Of a stretch of DNA of 64,000 nucleotides, positions 35,441 to 49,600 are shown in pieces. The translations under genes and the position numbers were made by a program. The notes beneath the pieces are model-generated. The model made no database searches. It saw nothing but the letters and a program-made list of their open reading frames with translations, and was not told the DNA's origin. The stretch is from Ricinus communis (taxonomy: Eukaryota; Streptophyta; Magnoliopsida; Malpighiales; Euphorbiaceae): assembly GCF_019578655.1 (NCBI RefSeq), contig NC_063264.1, forward strand, positions 21,971,688-22,035,687, in the 5' to 3' direction. The first letter of the stretch is position 1. Each line of letters starts with the position of its first letter.

Positions 35441-38400
35441 TTATATATCGATTGTAACTTTTAACTTTATATCAGGTTGGGTCGTGTTTTACTATGAGCT
35501 CAACTGACTTTTACCTAGTTTTAAACATTTTCAATACAACTTAAAATAATTTAAATTCAATATTTTTTTTTTTCATCAGATTTCTTAGGTTGGTCAAGTT
35601 ATTGGTTTAGTTGAACACCTTACCGAGTTGGTGTTTGCTTTGTTGTAATATGATTGGGAATGAGTTTAAGGGGATTTTTGCGGTCAATATCATGTAGAAA
35701 TCAAATTATAAGATTAAGTTATACAGTCCCAAATTGATAGAAATCAATACCAATTTGAAGGCAAAAGAATAAGAAAAAAGAAGAAGAAAAATATGTCGGG
35801 ACATTTTGATCAATTAGCATGACTATAATTATTCAAGATGTGAGTCTGATTTATGCTTAGTCAGCCCTCCGTTGAGTCTAAATCTGTCAGAATTATTTAA
35901 GTATATTATAATTATAAAGCTGAAACACTTAATTAACAAAAGAAATTTAAATATCACAATAGTAAAAAAATTAAAATGTTTGAGATATCATTTATATAAT
36001 TTTACTATTTAATACAACATGTCTAAATAGAGATTATGACTGTTTTCTTTAAGGTATTGTTTGCAATTTCCAAAATGACTTTAAAAAAGAAAAAAGAAAA
36101 TTCGGAAATTAAGAACTGATTTGAAATGCTATGCCAAATGGAGTCTTTTATTGTACAAAAACTCCTATTTTGTGTACTCTTTAGGAATAAGGTTTAATCT
36201 GCCTTCTCAACTTATTAGAAAAGATTAAATTAACATTTTTTTTTAATCTTTTGGGACAATTTAATCAAATTTTATCTTTTTAGCTCAATTTAATTCATTT
36301 CTTAGAGAGTGAATTTCACTCTCTTTAACATGAGAGTGATACAATAATAAAAAATAAATTTTAATTTTAAATTAAATTAAATTTTTTAATTTAATATCAC
36401 TACATATTGAAATATAATTAAATATATTTTAATTAAATATTTAAGTTTTTTTAGAGTATAAAATTAGTTCTTAAGAATTATTAAATTATTTTTATTTGTT
36501 GAGAGAGAGTTAGTTTTAAATTAAAACTTTTAATTTAATATCACTACATATTGAAATATAATTAAATATATTTTAATTAAATATTTAAGTTTTTTTAGAG
36601 TATAAAATAAGTTCTTAAGAATTATTAAGTTATTTTTATTTGTTGAGAGAGAGTCTCTCTCTCACTAAAGGGGAAATTGAGCTAAAAATAAAATAAAATC
36701 ATGAACTGATTTGAATAAAAAAGGTCAAAAGGAGTGAGTTGATCTTCTCCAAAAAGTTTGAGGATTAAAATCAACCTTATTATGTACTTTTCATCAAAGT
36801 TACCAATATTGTTTTGGCAGTTGGTACCTATATATTTTGGTATTTCATTTCAGTTTGGTATTATATGAAAATAAGTAGAATTATGAATTTAGGTACACAA
36901 TAACTTTAGTAACTACTTTAAAAATTTATAATTCTAAACATATTAATATAATATTTACCTATTTACATATTTTTAATATTTTTTAAATTAATTATTTAAT
37001 TAATAATAAAATCTAATAAATATAATTAATTAATTAATTAATTAATCATTTTAATAAGCCGAAATAACCAATATTATGTGCAAAACAGAATTAAGAAATT
37101 TTTATTCCAATTTTTATTTTCAAATGAAATATCACACCTATTTAGACCAAACCAAATAAATTTGATAGCTATGCTTTAAACAAATTAATTGTCAAAAAAA
37201 AAAAATTATGAAGTCTGCACCTATTATTAAATCTAATTTATATGACTTATGACTATCCAATAGCTATAGAAGTTAGACTTTTATGTTTTATTATTTTCCT
37301 GGTGAAATTAGATTTTTAGAGGGCCAACATAAGACAGCATCCTCAATGATTTTCTGCATATGTATTTCTTTATTCCTATGCATGGGTCCTTCAATGATAC
37401 TGCTTTTTACAGTTTTGTTTTTTTGTTATGTTCAACATTTCCAAGGCATCCACTAGTTTTATTCATAAATTATAATCCCTGGCTTCTTTGAAGCACCTCT
37501 AATAATTAATGAAGGATGTTTGCTGTGACATTTTTAGTAGTTTTGTTGAATTAGTTTAATTATAGAAAAAAATAATTAAAATAAAATAAAATTACTATTC
37601 TATAAATATTGTTAATATTTATTATATCTATACTAATACGAAAATAAAATAAAAAATTTAGCGTTATATTGGATATAAAAATAATAAATAAATAATTTTT
37701 TTAAATTTTAAAAAAGCCAATTAGTATAAAAAGGACAAAATATATACAAGTATATATTAATACACCTATTTCAGGCCAAAACGATAGTTTACTTTTAATT
37801 TACAGGCAGACTAAGAAATATAGGTTTATTTTAGTTAATGTTATTAATTCTTAATATTATATATCTAAAATATTCTTATAAGTTTTTTTTTATAAAAGTT
37901 ACCATTTTAAAATATAAAACAAAAGATTAATTATATGTGATAATATCTGTGCTAATTAATAAAAGATATATTTAATAATTATTTACTAAATTAACAATTG
38001 TTTAGTGCACTATAATTTGAAATGAACAAAAAAGAAAAAAAAAATTATCTTTTTAAACTAAAAGAAGTATTAAATAGTAATCTTCTTTTATCTTTTAAAA
38101 TGATTAATTTACCGGAGACTCTTTTATAATTAATGTACTTGATGGATTAAAAAGATATTAAATATGTATTAATTTATTAAATTAATAAAAATAAGATAAA
38201 TTATATAATTGATCTAGTTAACATAAAACTAAATGTATAAACTACATATAAAAAGAAGTTTTATTACAAGAATGTAAATTAAAATACTTAGTTTTCAATC
38301 CAATAAGATTCATTTTCTAAAAATTCTATTATCTTTCTGTACCAATAAGTATGAACCTCATCAAAAGTTATTAAATGAGCTTTATGTTTGAATATGTTCA

Positions 38401-39059
38401 AGTATCAATTTATAATTCTGTCAATTTAGTCTCTTGACTTGAGATAAAGAGATTAACAGTTACTAACTCAACAATTGGAAGAAATTTTATTTTATTCAAC
38501 TCATATTACCATGTGAATGCAATGCAAAGATCACTTTCATGTATTCCAAATCATCAAGTTCAGAAAAGAGAAGTGTTGTCAAGAACCTTTCTAGTTTTAT
38601 CCTTTTCTACTACAAGTGGTAAAAGAATGAAACCAATTTTTACTCTTCTAGTAAAAGGGTTTACATTTAAAGTTCTGAATTCGAGTCTACCAGAGAACCA
38701 TTTACGTATCATTTGATTCAGAGGCAGTGTTCTCGTTGCTGTCTCTTGGGAGTTTTGAGACTATTTTAAGGTGCCTGAAGCAATTAGCCCAGACCAAGCT
38801 GGAATACACCACCAGTGATATAATAATAATAATAATAATAAGAACAAGAAGAAGAAGAATTAATAAAATAAAGTAAATTCTATTGCCATCATCACCCACA
38901 ACAACCCCCTTTTGATGAGTTATGTTGCTTTTCAGATTAGTTAACCAAATCCCACTAATAGTGCACTACTGTTTGGCTACCAAAAAACAAAATAATACTT
39001 GCAGTAGAAATACAACCAAGTCTGTGTTTCTCTACCTTATATGCTGGACAGGGACGAGA
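35441..39059. other. AT-rich intergenic DNA with a 144 bp tandem duplication
   Basis: No gene is supported. At about 36361-36660 a 144-base unit beginning TAATATCACTACATATTG is present twice with few changes. An (AATT)n run lies at 37026-37055. The ORF at 38513-38716 is weak. The last 200 bases, with (AAT/AAG)n at 38820-38860, lead into the DUF599 gene. Confidence 0.6.
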
Positions 39060-39973
39060 ATGAGCTGGAGAAAAGAGTACTTGGATTTAGTTTTGGTGCC
39101 AACTGGTTTGCTGATCATGTGTTGCTACCATCTCTACCTCCTGTATAGATGCCTAAAATTTCCTGAGACCACTATAATTGGCTATGAAAATCACTGTAGA
39201 AGAGCTTGGGTTGAGAGGGTGTTGCAGGTTAGAAACCTTCAGAATTTCACATATATATATATATATATATCATTGCTTTTCTACCTTCCCACTTGATCAC
39301 ATCAGTGGTTAATCCCATCCGTTTGCAGGTTGAGGCAAAGGAGAGAGGTCTATACCTAGCAGTAATCAACAGCACTATCACAGCATCAACTTTCTTGGCA
39401 TCAACTTCTCTAGCCCTAAGCTCCATAATCGGAACATGGGTTGGCAGCTCTTCTCATAACATCTTTCAAAGTAGTATCATATACGGTAATACTAGTTCAT
39501 CAATGGTTTCTATCAAATATATTAGCCTGCTCATATGTTTCCTAGTGGCTTTTGCTTCTTTCCTTCAATGTGTAAGATCCCTAGTCCATGCCAACTTCCT
39601 TATTAGTATGCCAAATAGTAATATACCTGTGAGTTATGTGCAGAAGGCAGTGATTAGAGGAAGCGTTTTTTGGTCTGTTGGGTTAAGAGCAATCTACTTT
39701 GCCACCAATTTGCTGCTGTGGATCTTTGGTCCAATACCTATGCTTGTAGCTTCATTGGTTATGGTGGTGAGTTTGAACACTCTAGACTCAAATTCAACCC
39801 CGCTGCATCAGTTTGAATCAGCATCAGAGATTCATACGCTCTTCAGGAGGATTGGCAAGGAAATAACTGCAGTTGAACAAAAAACTGTGCAACACAATAG
39901 ACAACATGATAAAGAAGGCAAAGAAAGCAAATCTTCAGATCATACAATATCACCCCAAACAATTTCAGGATGA
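39060..39973 (+). CDS. DUF599 family membrane protein (two exons)
   Basis: Exon 1 is 39060-39227 and exon 2 is 39329-39973, joined by a GT-AG intron (39228-39328) in phase 0; together they give 270 residues, close to the family's 230-260. The start MSWRKEYLDLVLVPTGLLIM matches the N-terminal pattern of plant DUF599 proteins (short polar start, then a membrane segment), with TIIGYENHCRRAWV following. Predicted membrane segments lie at about residues 8-28, 68-92, 120-137 and 178-204, the last including LLLWIFGPIPM, a hallmark of the family. The C-terminal 50 residues are charged. Function in the family is unknown. The intron carries an AT dinucleotide run (39252-39271). The gene faces the DUF3082 gene tail to tail. 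Confidence 0.9.
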
Positions 39974-40838
39974 AAAAAATAAGGGAGTACTTTCATCATG
40001 TGTTGAAGAAAGAAGAAACCCTTACAGCAGCAAGCAAGTTGAAATTAATCTAGCTACAAATTGACTTGCTTCATGATATGTAAAAAAACATCCTAAAGTT
40101 AAAATTCAAGAGCATGTACCATGGAAACACAATGGTGTTGACAATTCTTCCCAGTTGCATTTGGCAGGAAATTTTTCATGCAGTTAAACTTGAGGTTTTA
40201 GTTCAAATCGTATTAATGATGAATTGAAATTGCAGAGCAGCTAATATGCGTGACATGGATTCCAAAAAACTTTCATCCACATAGATGAATATAATAATCC
40301 TTCCATTTCAGATCCTCATCCATCTATACACCACTTTGACTTAAGTTTTAACTGCAAAAACCATGATGGCATACCTTTCATTAGAGAATCTAACATACAT
40401 CAGTTATTACAGAAACATTTGGTATCATGAAGCTCTAGATACCTTTAATCTTCTTGCATCAAATCTTAAGTAGCTTTCTAAAAGAAACCCCCGAGTAGTA
40501 AATGAGGGAAAAGGAAATGATAGAACTCCTTGTAATTTGTTTTCAAGGTCATCATCTTGACTGGCTAAATCTATTAAGAAGAAGGAGAGAAACCAATGGT
40601 GCAAGCCTAAAAGATTATCTGCAAAAGCTACTACAAGCTATGCCATCTATAATCTAAAGCTAATACTTAAAAAAGTTATAGAAAGAGAAACATTATACGG
40701 AAAAGAAAAAAATGACCATGAACATTGAAGAGTATGACTACAATTGAGTATAATTACAAGATCAAAATTGATTATGCCTTCTCCCCTCTAAATTCAAATG
40801 AGTTGAGGACAGAAACCTACTTTTTGATCTCTCTTTCA
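39974..40838. other. Convergent intergenic spacer
   Basis: This 865-base spacer separates two converging genes and should hold both 3' UTRs. I see no ORF of note; the open stretch 39873-40064 is an alternative-frame shadow of the DUF599 end. Confidence 0.6.
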
Positions 40839-42399
40839 CTACTGTGAATTATCTGGATTTTGATCTCCCTGGCTGCTGTTAGATTCAGTACTATCTATAG
40901 GGCTCTCAGGTGCTGAATTCAGTGAACCTGACTGCTCATTGCCTTTACTTTCGCTTTCTTCACTGGTAGAACCTTCCATAAATGAGTTGATGGCAAGCTG
41001 GCCAGAGTAGAGGAATAAGCCAACAGAATTGAGGCCAAAAACAAATGTTGCAAGGTAACACAATCCGTTTATAATCGTCCTGCAAACAACACACAGATTT
41101 GACAATTTTCTTACATAAATTAACCACATAAGAATATAGTAGCAGCGACTAGAGAGTGCTACCTAACGGTTATTGTTATTTGACGAACCTGAAATGCAAG
41201 AACATAAGAAATGTGAGTGTCATATAATGAGAATTTCATGTATGCTCTGTCTTCAGGATATTTTGCAGTATGCAATTAGAATATAAGTGATGCCTAGTCC
41301 TGTCAATGTGACATGAGCGGATAAGATTTTAATAGATATCTTTAGTTTGTACACTAGGCGGCAGAATTGACAGAAAAGAAAAAAGAACAAAAGTAGGGAA
41401 AAGGGAAACAATGATACAAACCGAGAAATTATCCGAGACCGTCTGGCGGTTAAGAGCTGCTTCAATAGTGGTGGTGAACTTATAGAGTATAAGTGCAATC
41501 ACAGCTGCTGAAACTCCACCTAAAAATGTCTGAAGTGGTGAAGGAGGCTTCTGAGCATCGATTGAAGCTGATCCCATTGCTTTCAAACTATCTAATGCCT
41601 CCTCTTTCATTGTTTTCTTTGCCCCTGATGACCTAAATTTCTAAGAAAATTCAACTTCCTCAAAATTCTGGTAGTTGAAATTGTAAAATGAAGTGAATAA
41701 AACTCAATTCAATTAAGTTCTTGTTCCTCTAGACTTTCCCAAACAATGTGAAAATCACATAACAGTGAAGATTTATAAGAAATAACAAAAGCAAGCAAAT
41801 CCCACCTCCTAATTAAACTCCAACCTCAACAATTACAGTAAAAAAAAAAAAAAAAGCCAACTTCAAAACTATTTCGATATTAAAAGATAAGCTTGGAGAC
41901 ATAGCAAATATCAAATGTGACAAAGAAGCAACAAGTAAAAACACCAAAAGTCGAAATTCAAACCCAAGAATACGCAAAACCCATATTTCAAAAACCAAGA
42001 CAAGATTATAAAGAAAGCTAAAATTACCAATTCTTTAGCACGCTTAGCACGGCGGCGAAGGGCGCGAAAGAGAAAGACACCAATGGAGCCGGTGAGGAGA
42101 ACACTGGTAGCCACCTGAATGGGAGAAGGGTCATCTGTAGTAGCAAAAATGGAAGGAGAGGAAGGGAAAGGGAGCTCTATAGGACCGTCTTCTTCTGGAG
42201 ATGGTGATGGTGGAGTAACGGGTGTAGGTTCGGAGGCCAGCCATATGTCTGGCTTCGAAGGAGGAAGGGCTGAGAAGGTTGAAAGAGAAGTGGGTTTTGA
42301 GAAAGAAGAGGTTAGAGAAAGATAAGGGGTGGAGGTGTGGTGATGGTGATTACGAGGGAAGAATTGAGGAGAGGGAATGTAGTGGTGGCAATGCAACAT
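40839..42399 (-). CDS. Plastid DUF3082 membrane protein (four exons)
   Basis: Minus-strand exons are 42399-42028, 41640-41422, 41188-41163 and 41079-40839, all with GT-AG borders and consistent phases, giving 285 residues. Exon 3 is only 26 bases. The N-terminus is rich in Ser, Thr and Pro and low in acidic residues until about 65, as in a chloroplast transit peptide. Membrane segments are likely at about 95-112, 165-180 and 207-236. LILYKFTTTIEAALNRQTVSDNFS and VRQITITVRTIINGLCYLA (written across exon joins) are the conserved core of DUF3082, a family of cyanobacteria and plastids of unknown function. The C-terminal 45 residues are Ser/Glu-rich and end NPDNSQ. Joins were chosen so that the core is uninterrupted; the tiny exon 3 is the least certain part. 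Confidence 0.88.
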
Positions 42400-45300
42400 T
42401 TGGTAACTGGTTTTAGATAGCAGCAGCAGTTGTGGAATTGGGTATTATTTATTTGTTTTCTTTGTTTTTGTATTTGGAGTTCTGCAATGTGATATCTTCT
42501 TTCAATCTTTTGGATTTCTTTTGGGTGGATATCTTCACCAATATCTTTCTCTGATTTGCATTTCTTTTTGTTGTGTGCAAAATAAGTCTTTCCCTTTTTC
42601 TTCATTCTTTTCTTTAATTTCTGCTCTATTTGGTAAAATGAAAGTAAGTTAAAGGACGGTATTATAAAAGAAAGAAAGTGAGATTTTAAGATGTAAAATA
42701 AAGTTTTTTTTTATTTAGTCTAATTATCAATTAAATTTTAAATGTTATCTAATTATTTTAAAATTTTAAGATATACTCATACTATCATTTTATTTTCAAA
42801 AATATTTTTGGTAACAATTTTATTAATTTTACAATGGAAAAGATAACATTTGTAATTTTTGCTAAAAGAAATGTGAATGAATAAAAGTTGATGCAATTAG
42901 ATGTAAGGAGCGTGAAAATGATAATATATATAAAATTTTTAACGGTTATATTGTTAAATTAAAGGTAATTTTTTTTAAAAATAGAAATTTATACTCTATA
43001 CTAGGAAGCAAAAAATATCTAACTGCAATAATTCTTTTTTTTTTTTTAACTGTCGTCAGCCTTTTTTTTCTTGCCTTTGACAGTAGCTAACTTCAATTCT
43101 TCACTTTCTATTTTTTTTTCTTTTTTTCCCTAGTAAATTTTTTAATCACAATAAAATAATCAATCATATCCTCATTTTATTTGTATGAATTGGTAAGAGT
43201 TTATAGATTTGATTACAAAAACTCTTATGTTTCTTTAGTAGTAAATTTTGCTAAATATATAATAAATAAAAAATACATGAAAAAATATTTCATGACTGCT
43301 AAAGTTTCAGCATTCGAAAATAAATAAAGGCTTTCCAACAATAAATATAAATTTATTGAGTTAAAAGTTCATTTATGATTGTATTTTATATTTACTTTTT
43401 TTAGTTTTTTAATTTTATTGATTAAATATTATGAGTATTTTGTTTTATTTTCTTTTATATAAATTTCTTTGTCTTTTATCATAAAAGTTAAGATAAATTT
43501 GATTCTGGTATTCAAAAGATCGAACTTCTTTAAATACTTATCAAATGACAATGAAGTTAATTTGTAGCTCAAAATAGCCACCGAGTAGAATGTCTTTTTG
43601 CTGATATGCCAAATGCAGTTAAGGTGCTATATCAAATTGTTTTATTAACACGATTAATGAAGCTTAGAGAAAAAAATCATCTTTATAACAAGATTAGTAT
43701 GTGTTCCTTGAACGTAGTTATATGTACTTGTCTATTATAAGTTGTACTTATTAATTATTTTTAATGAAAGACTCCTATTATTTAAAAAACACATAAATTT
43801 TTTTATTGATTTCTAAATTTTTTATAATAAGTACATCCAATTTGCCACATCATATTTTTTACTATGAAATTGCAAAAATTATCTTTTAAAAATATTTTTA
43901 GAAATAAATTAAAAGAATAAATATCTATTTCTAAATTCTGAAACAATTAGATAAAATAACTAAAAAATATAAAATTCAATATTATGCCTCTTTGTTTTAG
44001 TTTATTTGAAAAATAATAAATGTTATAGGTTTTTTTAGCCTAACTAATAGGTTTTAATTCTAAACTAAAAAATTAGACACTAAATAAAGGATTTATGAAA
44101 TAATATGACATTTTTTAAATTATAATTTTCTAACTTAATTGATATTTCTTTTCAAATAAAGATTAGTGGTTTCAAAACTTTATAAAACCGTGAGAAATTT
44201 TCATTTAAATATATTGCTCGACTTGATACCAATTGAGAGATAGTTTATTTAATATTAGAGTTATCTCTCTTATAAGATTTCAAATTCCAATTTCAATCAG
44301 AGCTAAATAATAATAAGAAAATTAAATCGTTGTTAAATTAGAATATACTACTTATATTAGTACAATCAATTAGTATTTTACACTATGAGATCTCAAATTT
44401 TAATCTCAATAGAAACTAAATAAAAGAAAGTAAGTTATTTTTTTAAAACTTTTTAAGTTTATCAGAAAGTAGAACTTGCAATAATATGCTGTTTGCTATA
44501 AAGGAAATGAACAGCCTATGCAGCTCTTGGGGGGCAACAAACAACCCAAGAAATATGTAGAATCTAATGCAAAACAGATTCTGCAGCCAGTCAGTTACCC
44601 TGTTCCCTGCTGTATTTACATTACAAAAGGATTAAGAGGAAAAAGCTTGACAGAACCAAAACACAGGATACAAATGGAGCAATTTCCCAAGGGGCTGAAA
44701 ATGGGTCTGTTCATGGGGAAAATATACTTATATGGCAAAGTTAATCATGATTTTCTTTTGAGGGGAAATAGATCATTAAACTATAGTGGAAAAGAAAAAA
44801 AGAAGAAGAAGAGAATTCATTATCATTATATTACTAGTTAGACACTCAACTTCTAAATCATTCATAAAAACTCAAGATTAAATTAGAATTTACTCTACTA
44901 CTAGTACTAAATCATGGAACACTAGAGCTGGGGAAATATTGCAAAGTAAATTACAAATGGAGCTTCTACTATTATGGGTACACATCATTAATACTCTCTA
45001 GAAAGAAAAGACTAAGACCATATAAATCAACAGGAATCTTATTGCTTGTTCCTTTAAGCCATTCCTCCATATTTTTTTCTCTGTGTGTTATATGCTTACA
45101 GCAAGATTTGATCTAGTATATGAGTTGACAAGATAGCTCATTTGGGACCAGCACAAACACACAACAGGAAAAGCCAAAAAGGACCAAAAAGAACCAAAAA
45201 GAATTGATTAGCAGAGGGTTATTCTCATTCCCATTCTTCCATTATTTGAAAAAGTTTATGAGAATTATGTGTTTATAAGAATATCAGCAAATTTTTGAGT
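42400..45300. other. Intergenic, AT-rich, no supported gene
   Basis: The first 250 bases contain the promoter and 5' UTR of the DUF3082 gene. The rest is A/T-rich with poly-T tracts (43029-43048, 43064-43071). The 107-codon ORF 44518-44841 shows no domain. The 400 bases before 45300 are the probable 3' UTR of the next minus-strand gene. Confidence 0.6.
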
Positions 45301-46614
45301 CTATCTCACATTAGATGCCACTGCTCTTGCCCAATACTTGAGTTGCACCTTCATGTCTTCTGCTGAATTCTTTGTAGCCCATAATGGAATTGGAGGTGCA
45401 CAACTTTGTACATGCCATGCCTCAGACAGATAAGGCCTTTTTACCTCATCCTTTTGATCTTGGTCTTGCCTTTTGTTGTCCTGCTGCAAACCAGGTAAGA
45501 TTCCAACCACACTTGGGTCCAAGTCTTGTTTGTTAAATGTAAATCCTAAGTCTTTAAATCCTTGCACTTCTTGGGATTCAAGATCACTTTGGCTTTTCTT
45601 TGTAACTTTTTGGTTGGGGTTGGTGCAGCCCAAGTCTTTCCAGTTTCTTGGTGGTTTATACTTTGGCATGTTGTAATCTTGTATCATGCCCTGCATACAC
45701 ATGTATATTATTTGTCATTTACATTATTGGCCTAAGAGAAACAGCATATAGCTAGGCTATCATGTCCTCCATATACTTGAATTCTTTTTTATATTATAAT
45801 CATGCTAGCATATAATTTCACTCGGTTTAGCTTATGGACCACCCTATTAGAAGCAACATATGAAATTCTGAAATCCTAAAGCAAATATGATTCAAGGGAT
45901 GTCAAAATTTCCGAATTTATGATCCGATACACCGAGTATATCTAAGAATTTCTCGGTTGGATTGAGTGTTGGTACCTTTGGAGTATGGCGCGGAGGCAAG
46001 ACTTCAGTTGAATAAGGCATTGCTTGGCGAATCAATCTGCTCATTGTAATATCAGACTCATCATCATTTTGTCCAATCACTTCTTCTCTACCTATGCAAG
46101 GTGGTAGAGATGGGGTTCTGAGTAACCTTTGCTTTGATGGTTTTCCTGTCATCATTTTGCTCTTTCTATTATGACTTTCTTTCTCTTGAATACTTCCAAT
46201 TTTTCCAATGCAAGTTGGTTTACAATTGGTTTCCTGAACCAAACTTTGATCTGATAATTGCCTGATCAGTTTGCTCATTCCTTTACTTCTGCTGCTGCTG
46301 CTTTCCTTCTCTTCAAGAGTCTCTTCCCTGCTTTCCAGACGAGGCGGTAAGGATGGTGCACGAATCAAAGTACCTGAAACTTTCTTTGAAGAAGAAGAAG
46401 ATTTTTGGATGTAAATAGGATTCTCTGCCAAAAGGCCTTGATCAAAGTTAGGAGAAGGATCAGAATAGCACCTCAACATTCTTGGTTTACTAGTGAGCAG
46501 TTCTCCAAAGAACCAACCTTCCTCCAAAAGATCATGAACATTTTCTAGCTTTTCATCATCTTTAGTAGAAGAGCAGGAGGCTGGTTCAAAAGGGTCCTCA
46601 TCAGATGGATCCAT
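45301..46614 (-). CDS. DUF1685 family protein (two exons)
   Basis: Exon 1 is 46614-45976 and exon 2 is 45690-45301; the GT-AG intron 45975-45691 is in phase 0 and the protein has 342 residues. I chose the ATG at 46614 (AACAATGGATCC) over 46644 because TTTTTGTGCAG just upstream looks like an acceptor of a 5' UTR intron. The N-terminal block LLEEGWFFGELLTSKPRMLR and CYSDPSP, and the C-terminal SDLESQEVQGFKDLGFTFNK (about 246-265) followed by ILPGLQ, are the signature of plant DUF1685. Between them is a low-complexity Ser-rich region with two parallel modules: RAPSLPP then MSKLIRQL, and RTPSLPP then MSRLIRQA. The family has no settled function; the protein is probably soluble and nuclear or cytosolic. 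Confidence 0.88.
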
Positions 46615-49600
46615 TGTTTTCTTTTGTTTCTGCACAAAAATCACTCAAATCTACCTAGTGGAAAAATAGACCCACATATATGGGAGTTCAATTATGGTTT
46701 GTTTTCTTTCTTTATATGTTCTGTTTTCTGTTTGATAGCTGCATATGGGCTTGACCATAGGTGGCTCTTGTTGTGGGGCAGGACACCATGTGCTTTCGGC
46801 TCATACCCATCTTTATTTTATTTGACAAGTAGCAGTTTATGAGATGATCATGTGTAATTTTTAATTAAAATTATTTATTTATCTTAATGTTATTTATTTA
46901 TAAGTATATCTTTATTCTTAAAATTAGAAATATATTTTTATATATGATTTAAATAATATAATAAATTAAATACATATAATAACAATTTAGTATATAACAT
47001 AATTGACTTCCATCGATTCTTTTTAATGCTAATTGACAACATCATATTAAATTTTTTTACCACGTAAATTTTGTATCGTAATTTTATCAAGGAAAGTCAT
47101 ATAAAAATTAAAAAATAATAATAACTTAAAATAAGTTGATGGATAAAAAAAATTAATCTTATAAAATTTTAAAATCTTTTGCTTTCTTTTAAAAAATAAT
47201 AACAATTTATCATAAATTAATAAGAGATTCTTAATTTAATGAGATTTTTCTTTTTTACCTATTATGCATATTAATTAATATTGCATTAATATTATGATTC
47301 ATACTTATTCCAAATCCTATTAATCTCTAACTATGGCTCCTCGAATTTACTGGATGACTTAATATATGTTATAGTTGCCAATTGATATCTAATGACTCTC
47401 CTTGAGGCAATATCTATATTATACAAAATCTAGATTTTAGAAGTTTTTAATTGAAATTTTAACATATTTTTAACATATGTTATTGACATTTGGTAGAATT
47501 AGTTTATATATATAGAATAATTTATTTTTTACCTATTATACATATTAGTTAATATAAATTAATATATTCAGATATTCACTATTTAGAAATACAACTTTAT
47601 TCGAATTGGTATATATGTTTATTGCCAGATTAAATCTATAAGTGTATTTAAATTATTTTATAGAAATTGATGTGTGAATTCAGAATAAATATAATGACCG
47701 TAATAAAATTTAAAATATATAAATACCGATGGATATAAATAATATACAAATTCTAATAAAATGTAAAATATATAAACAAAAATATTAAAATCTAACAAGA
47801 TTTGGAATGGACACCGATAGTAAATAGTTAAATAGCTAAAAAGAAATATAGAAAAGAGAGCTTAATTGGAAGAAAGTGCTAAGGGTAGTCATCTCTAAAT
47901 AGATAAGAGTACTTAAAAAATTTTAAATTCCAAAAGAAAACTAATGAAAAGATATGTATCAAACAATGGGCAGAGTTCAGCCGCAAAGACCATCTCATGC
48001 CAGCACATTGGCCATGTGATTGGCCTTTTTGTTTACGAAGCACAATAGAAATGTCTTCTTCTTATGCATTGATCTTCTTTTGACCTGTTATCTGACAGCT
48101 AGGGTTAGAGCTTTGAGCCCATTTTAATAATTGCCAACAAAATGCCAAAACAATATTTTCTTATTTATATTCTCCTAAAAATATAAATAAAACAGATTTC
48201 CTTAGGCCTAACCATAAGGAAAAAAGAAATAAAAAAAACGAAACCTTTGCGCTCAAGTATATATTTTTATTCAATGTCAATTTGTCCTTCATTTTATATT
48301 TTAAGTATAATTTTGATCAAATTAAAAATTCAATAAAATTAAGTTACAAACAGGTCGGTTTCACTGCCATATCATATAAAATGCAAACCACTTGAATTAG
48401 ATTTAGACGGTTGGATTAAACCCAACCAATAGATGGTTGGATTAAACCCAACTAAACCGAACCAACTTCTCAAAATAATTGAAAAATCACTTTACAGCAT
48501 TAATTCTTTTTAGGGGTAATTACTATTTGTCTCCTTTGTATTTTTTCATATTATACTAGTAATCTCTTTACATTTAAAAGATATATTTTTTTATTATGTA
48601 ATTTTATACTAAAAATCTCTTTTGTCAAAATTTCCGTTAAGAAATCGTTAATTAGATTTGATTTTTCTTGTGTAATATATAAACTACTCTTTATATTTTA
48701 TTTATTGCGCTATAATTTTCTTGCTTTTTGAAACTCAATGTAATTAGAAAATTAAATTGATAAAAAAATATAATTTAATCCTCAAACTTCTTATCAAAAT
48801 TATAATTCTACTGTAACAAAATTAATAATAAAAAATAATATCTATTTTATTTTAACAATTTAAATTAAGTTACATGAGTTTCCAATATTTTTAATTAATA
48901 TAAGTACTTTTAAGATATTTAGATTTTGCTAGAACTTAAATATGTTAAAAATTAGAGTAATTAAAGAATATTAATTAATTACTTTGTACAGACACTAAAA
49001 TTAATTTTTATATAAAAATTAGACAAAGGGTTTTAGTATAATAAATAAATTAAAAAGGGCAATTTGTATATTATACCAAAAATTAAAGGACAATTAGTAT
49101 AAAAACGAACATAGTTAGCAATTGTTTAATAGAAATTCTGACGGAATGAATTTTTAGTATAAAATTGTAAAATTAAAAAATAAAAGAAGATATAATTTAA
49201 ATATTAGTAAGTAACTAATATAATAAAAAAAATACAAGAGTCAAATAGTAATTACCCATTTTTTTAATTTCATATTCAAAATATGCACTATTAACTGAAA
49301 TCCTCTTACAGTTTCTTCTTAATCAGATATTCAAAATCTGAAATACTTTTAATGTCTTTTGAGGTACGCCGATTCTCTCAGTTTTTAAGCTCACCCTTTA
49401 ATCATTTTTATTCCTTTTTACTACGATAGTAACCTGGATTAGCAACTTCAGTTTGTTTAGTTTTAAACATATGGTTCTTGCTTTTCCTTTAGTCTTGACC
49501 TGTGTGGTTAGGGGGCTTTTTCTTAATTTAATACATTTGAATTTTTTTTAATTATTTTAAGATGAAAATATACAAAATTCTAAATTTAAGATTGTTTTGG

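Noticed and set aside
44518..44841. 107-codon plus-strand ORF
   Set aside because: No domain, low complexity at the 3' end, no splice or promoter context; probably chance.
46614..46644. Upstream ATG at 46644 as start of the DUF1685 protein
   Set aside because: TTTTTGTGCAG between the two ATGs looks like a splice acceptor, and the second ATG has the better context.
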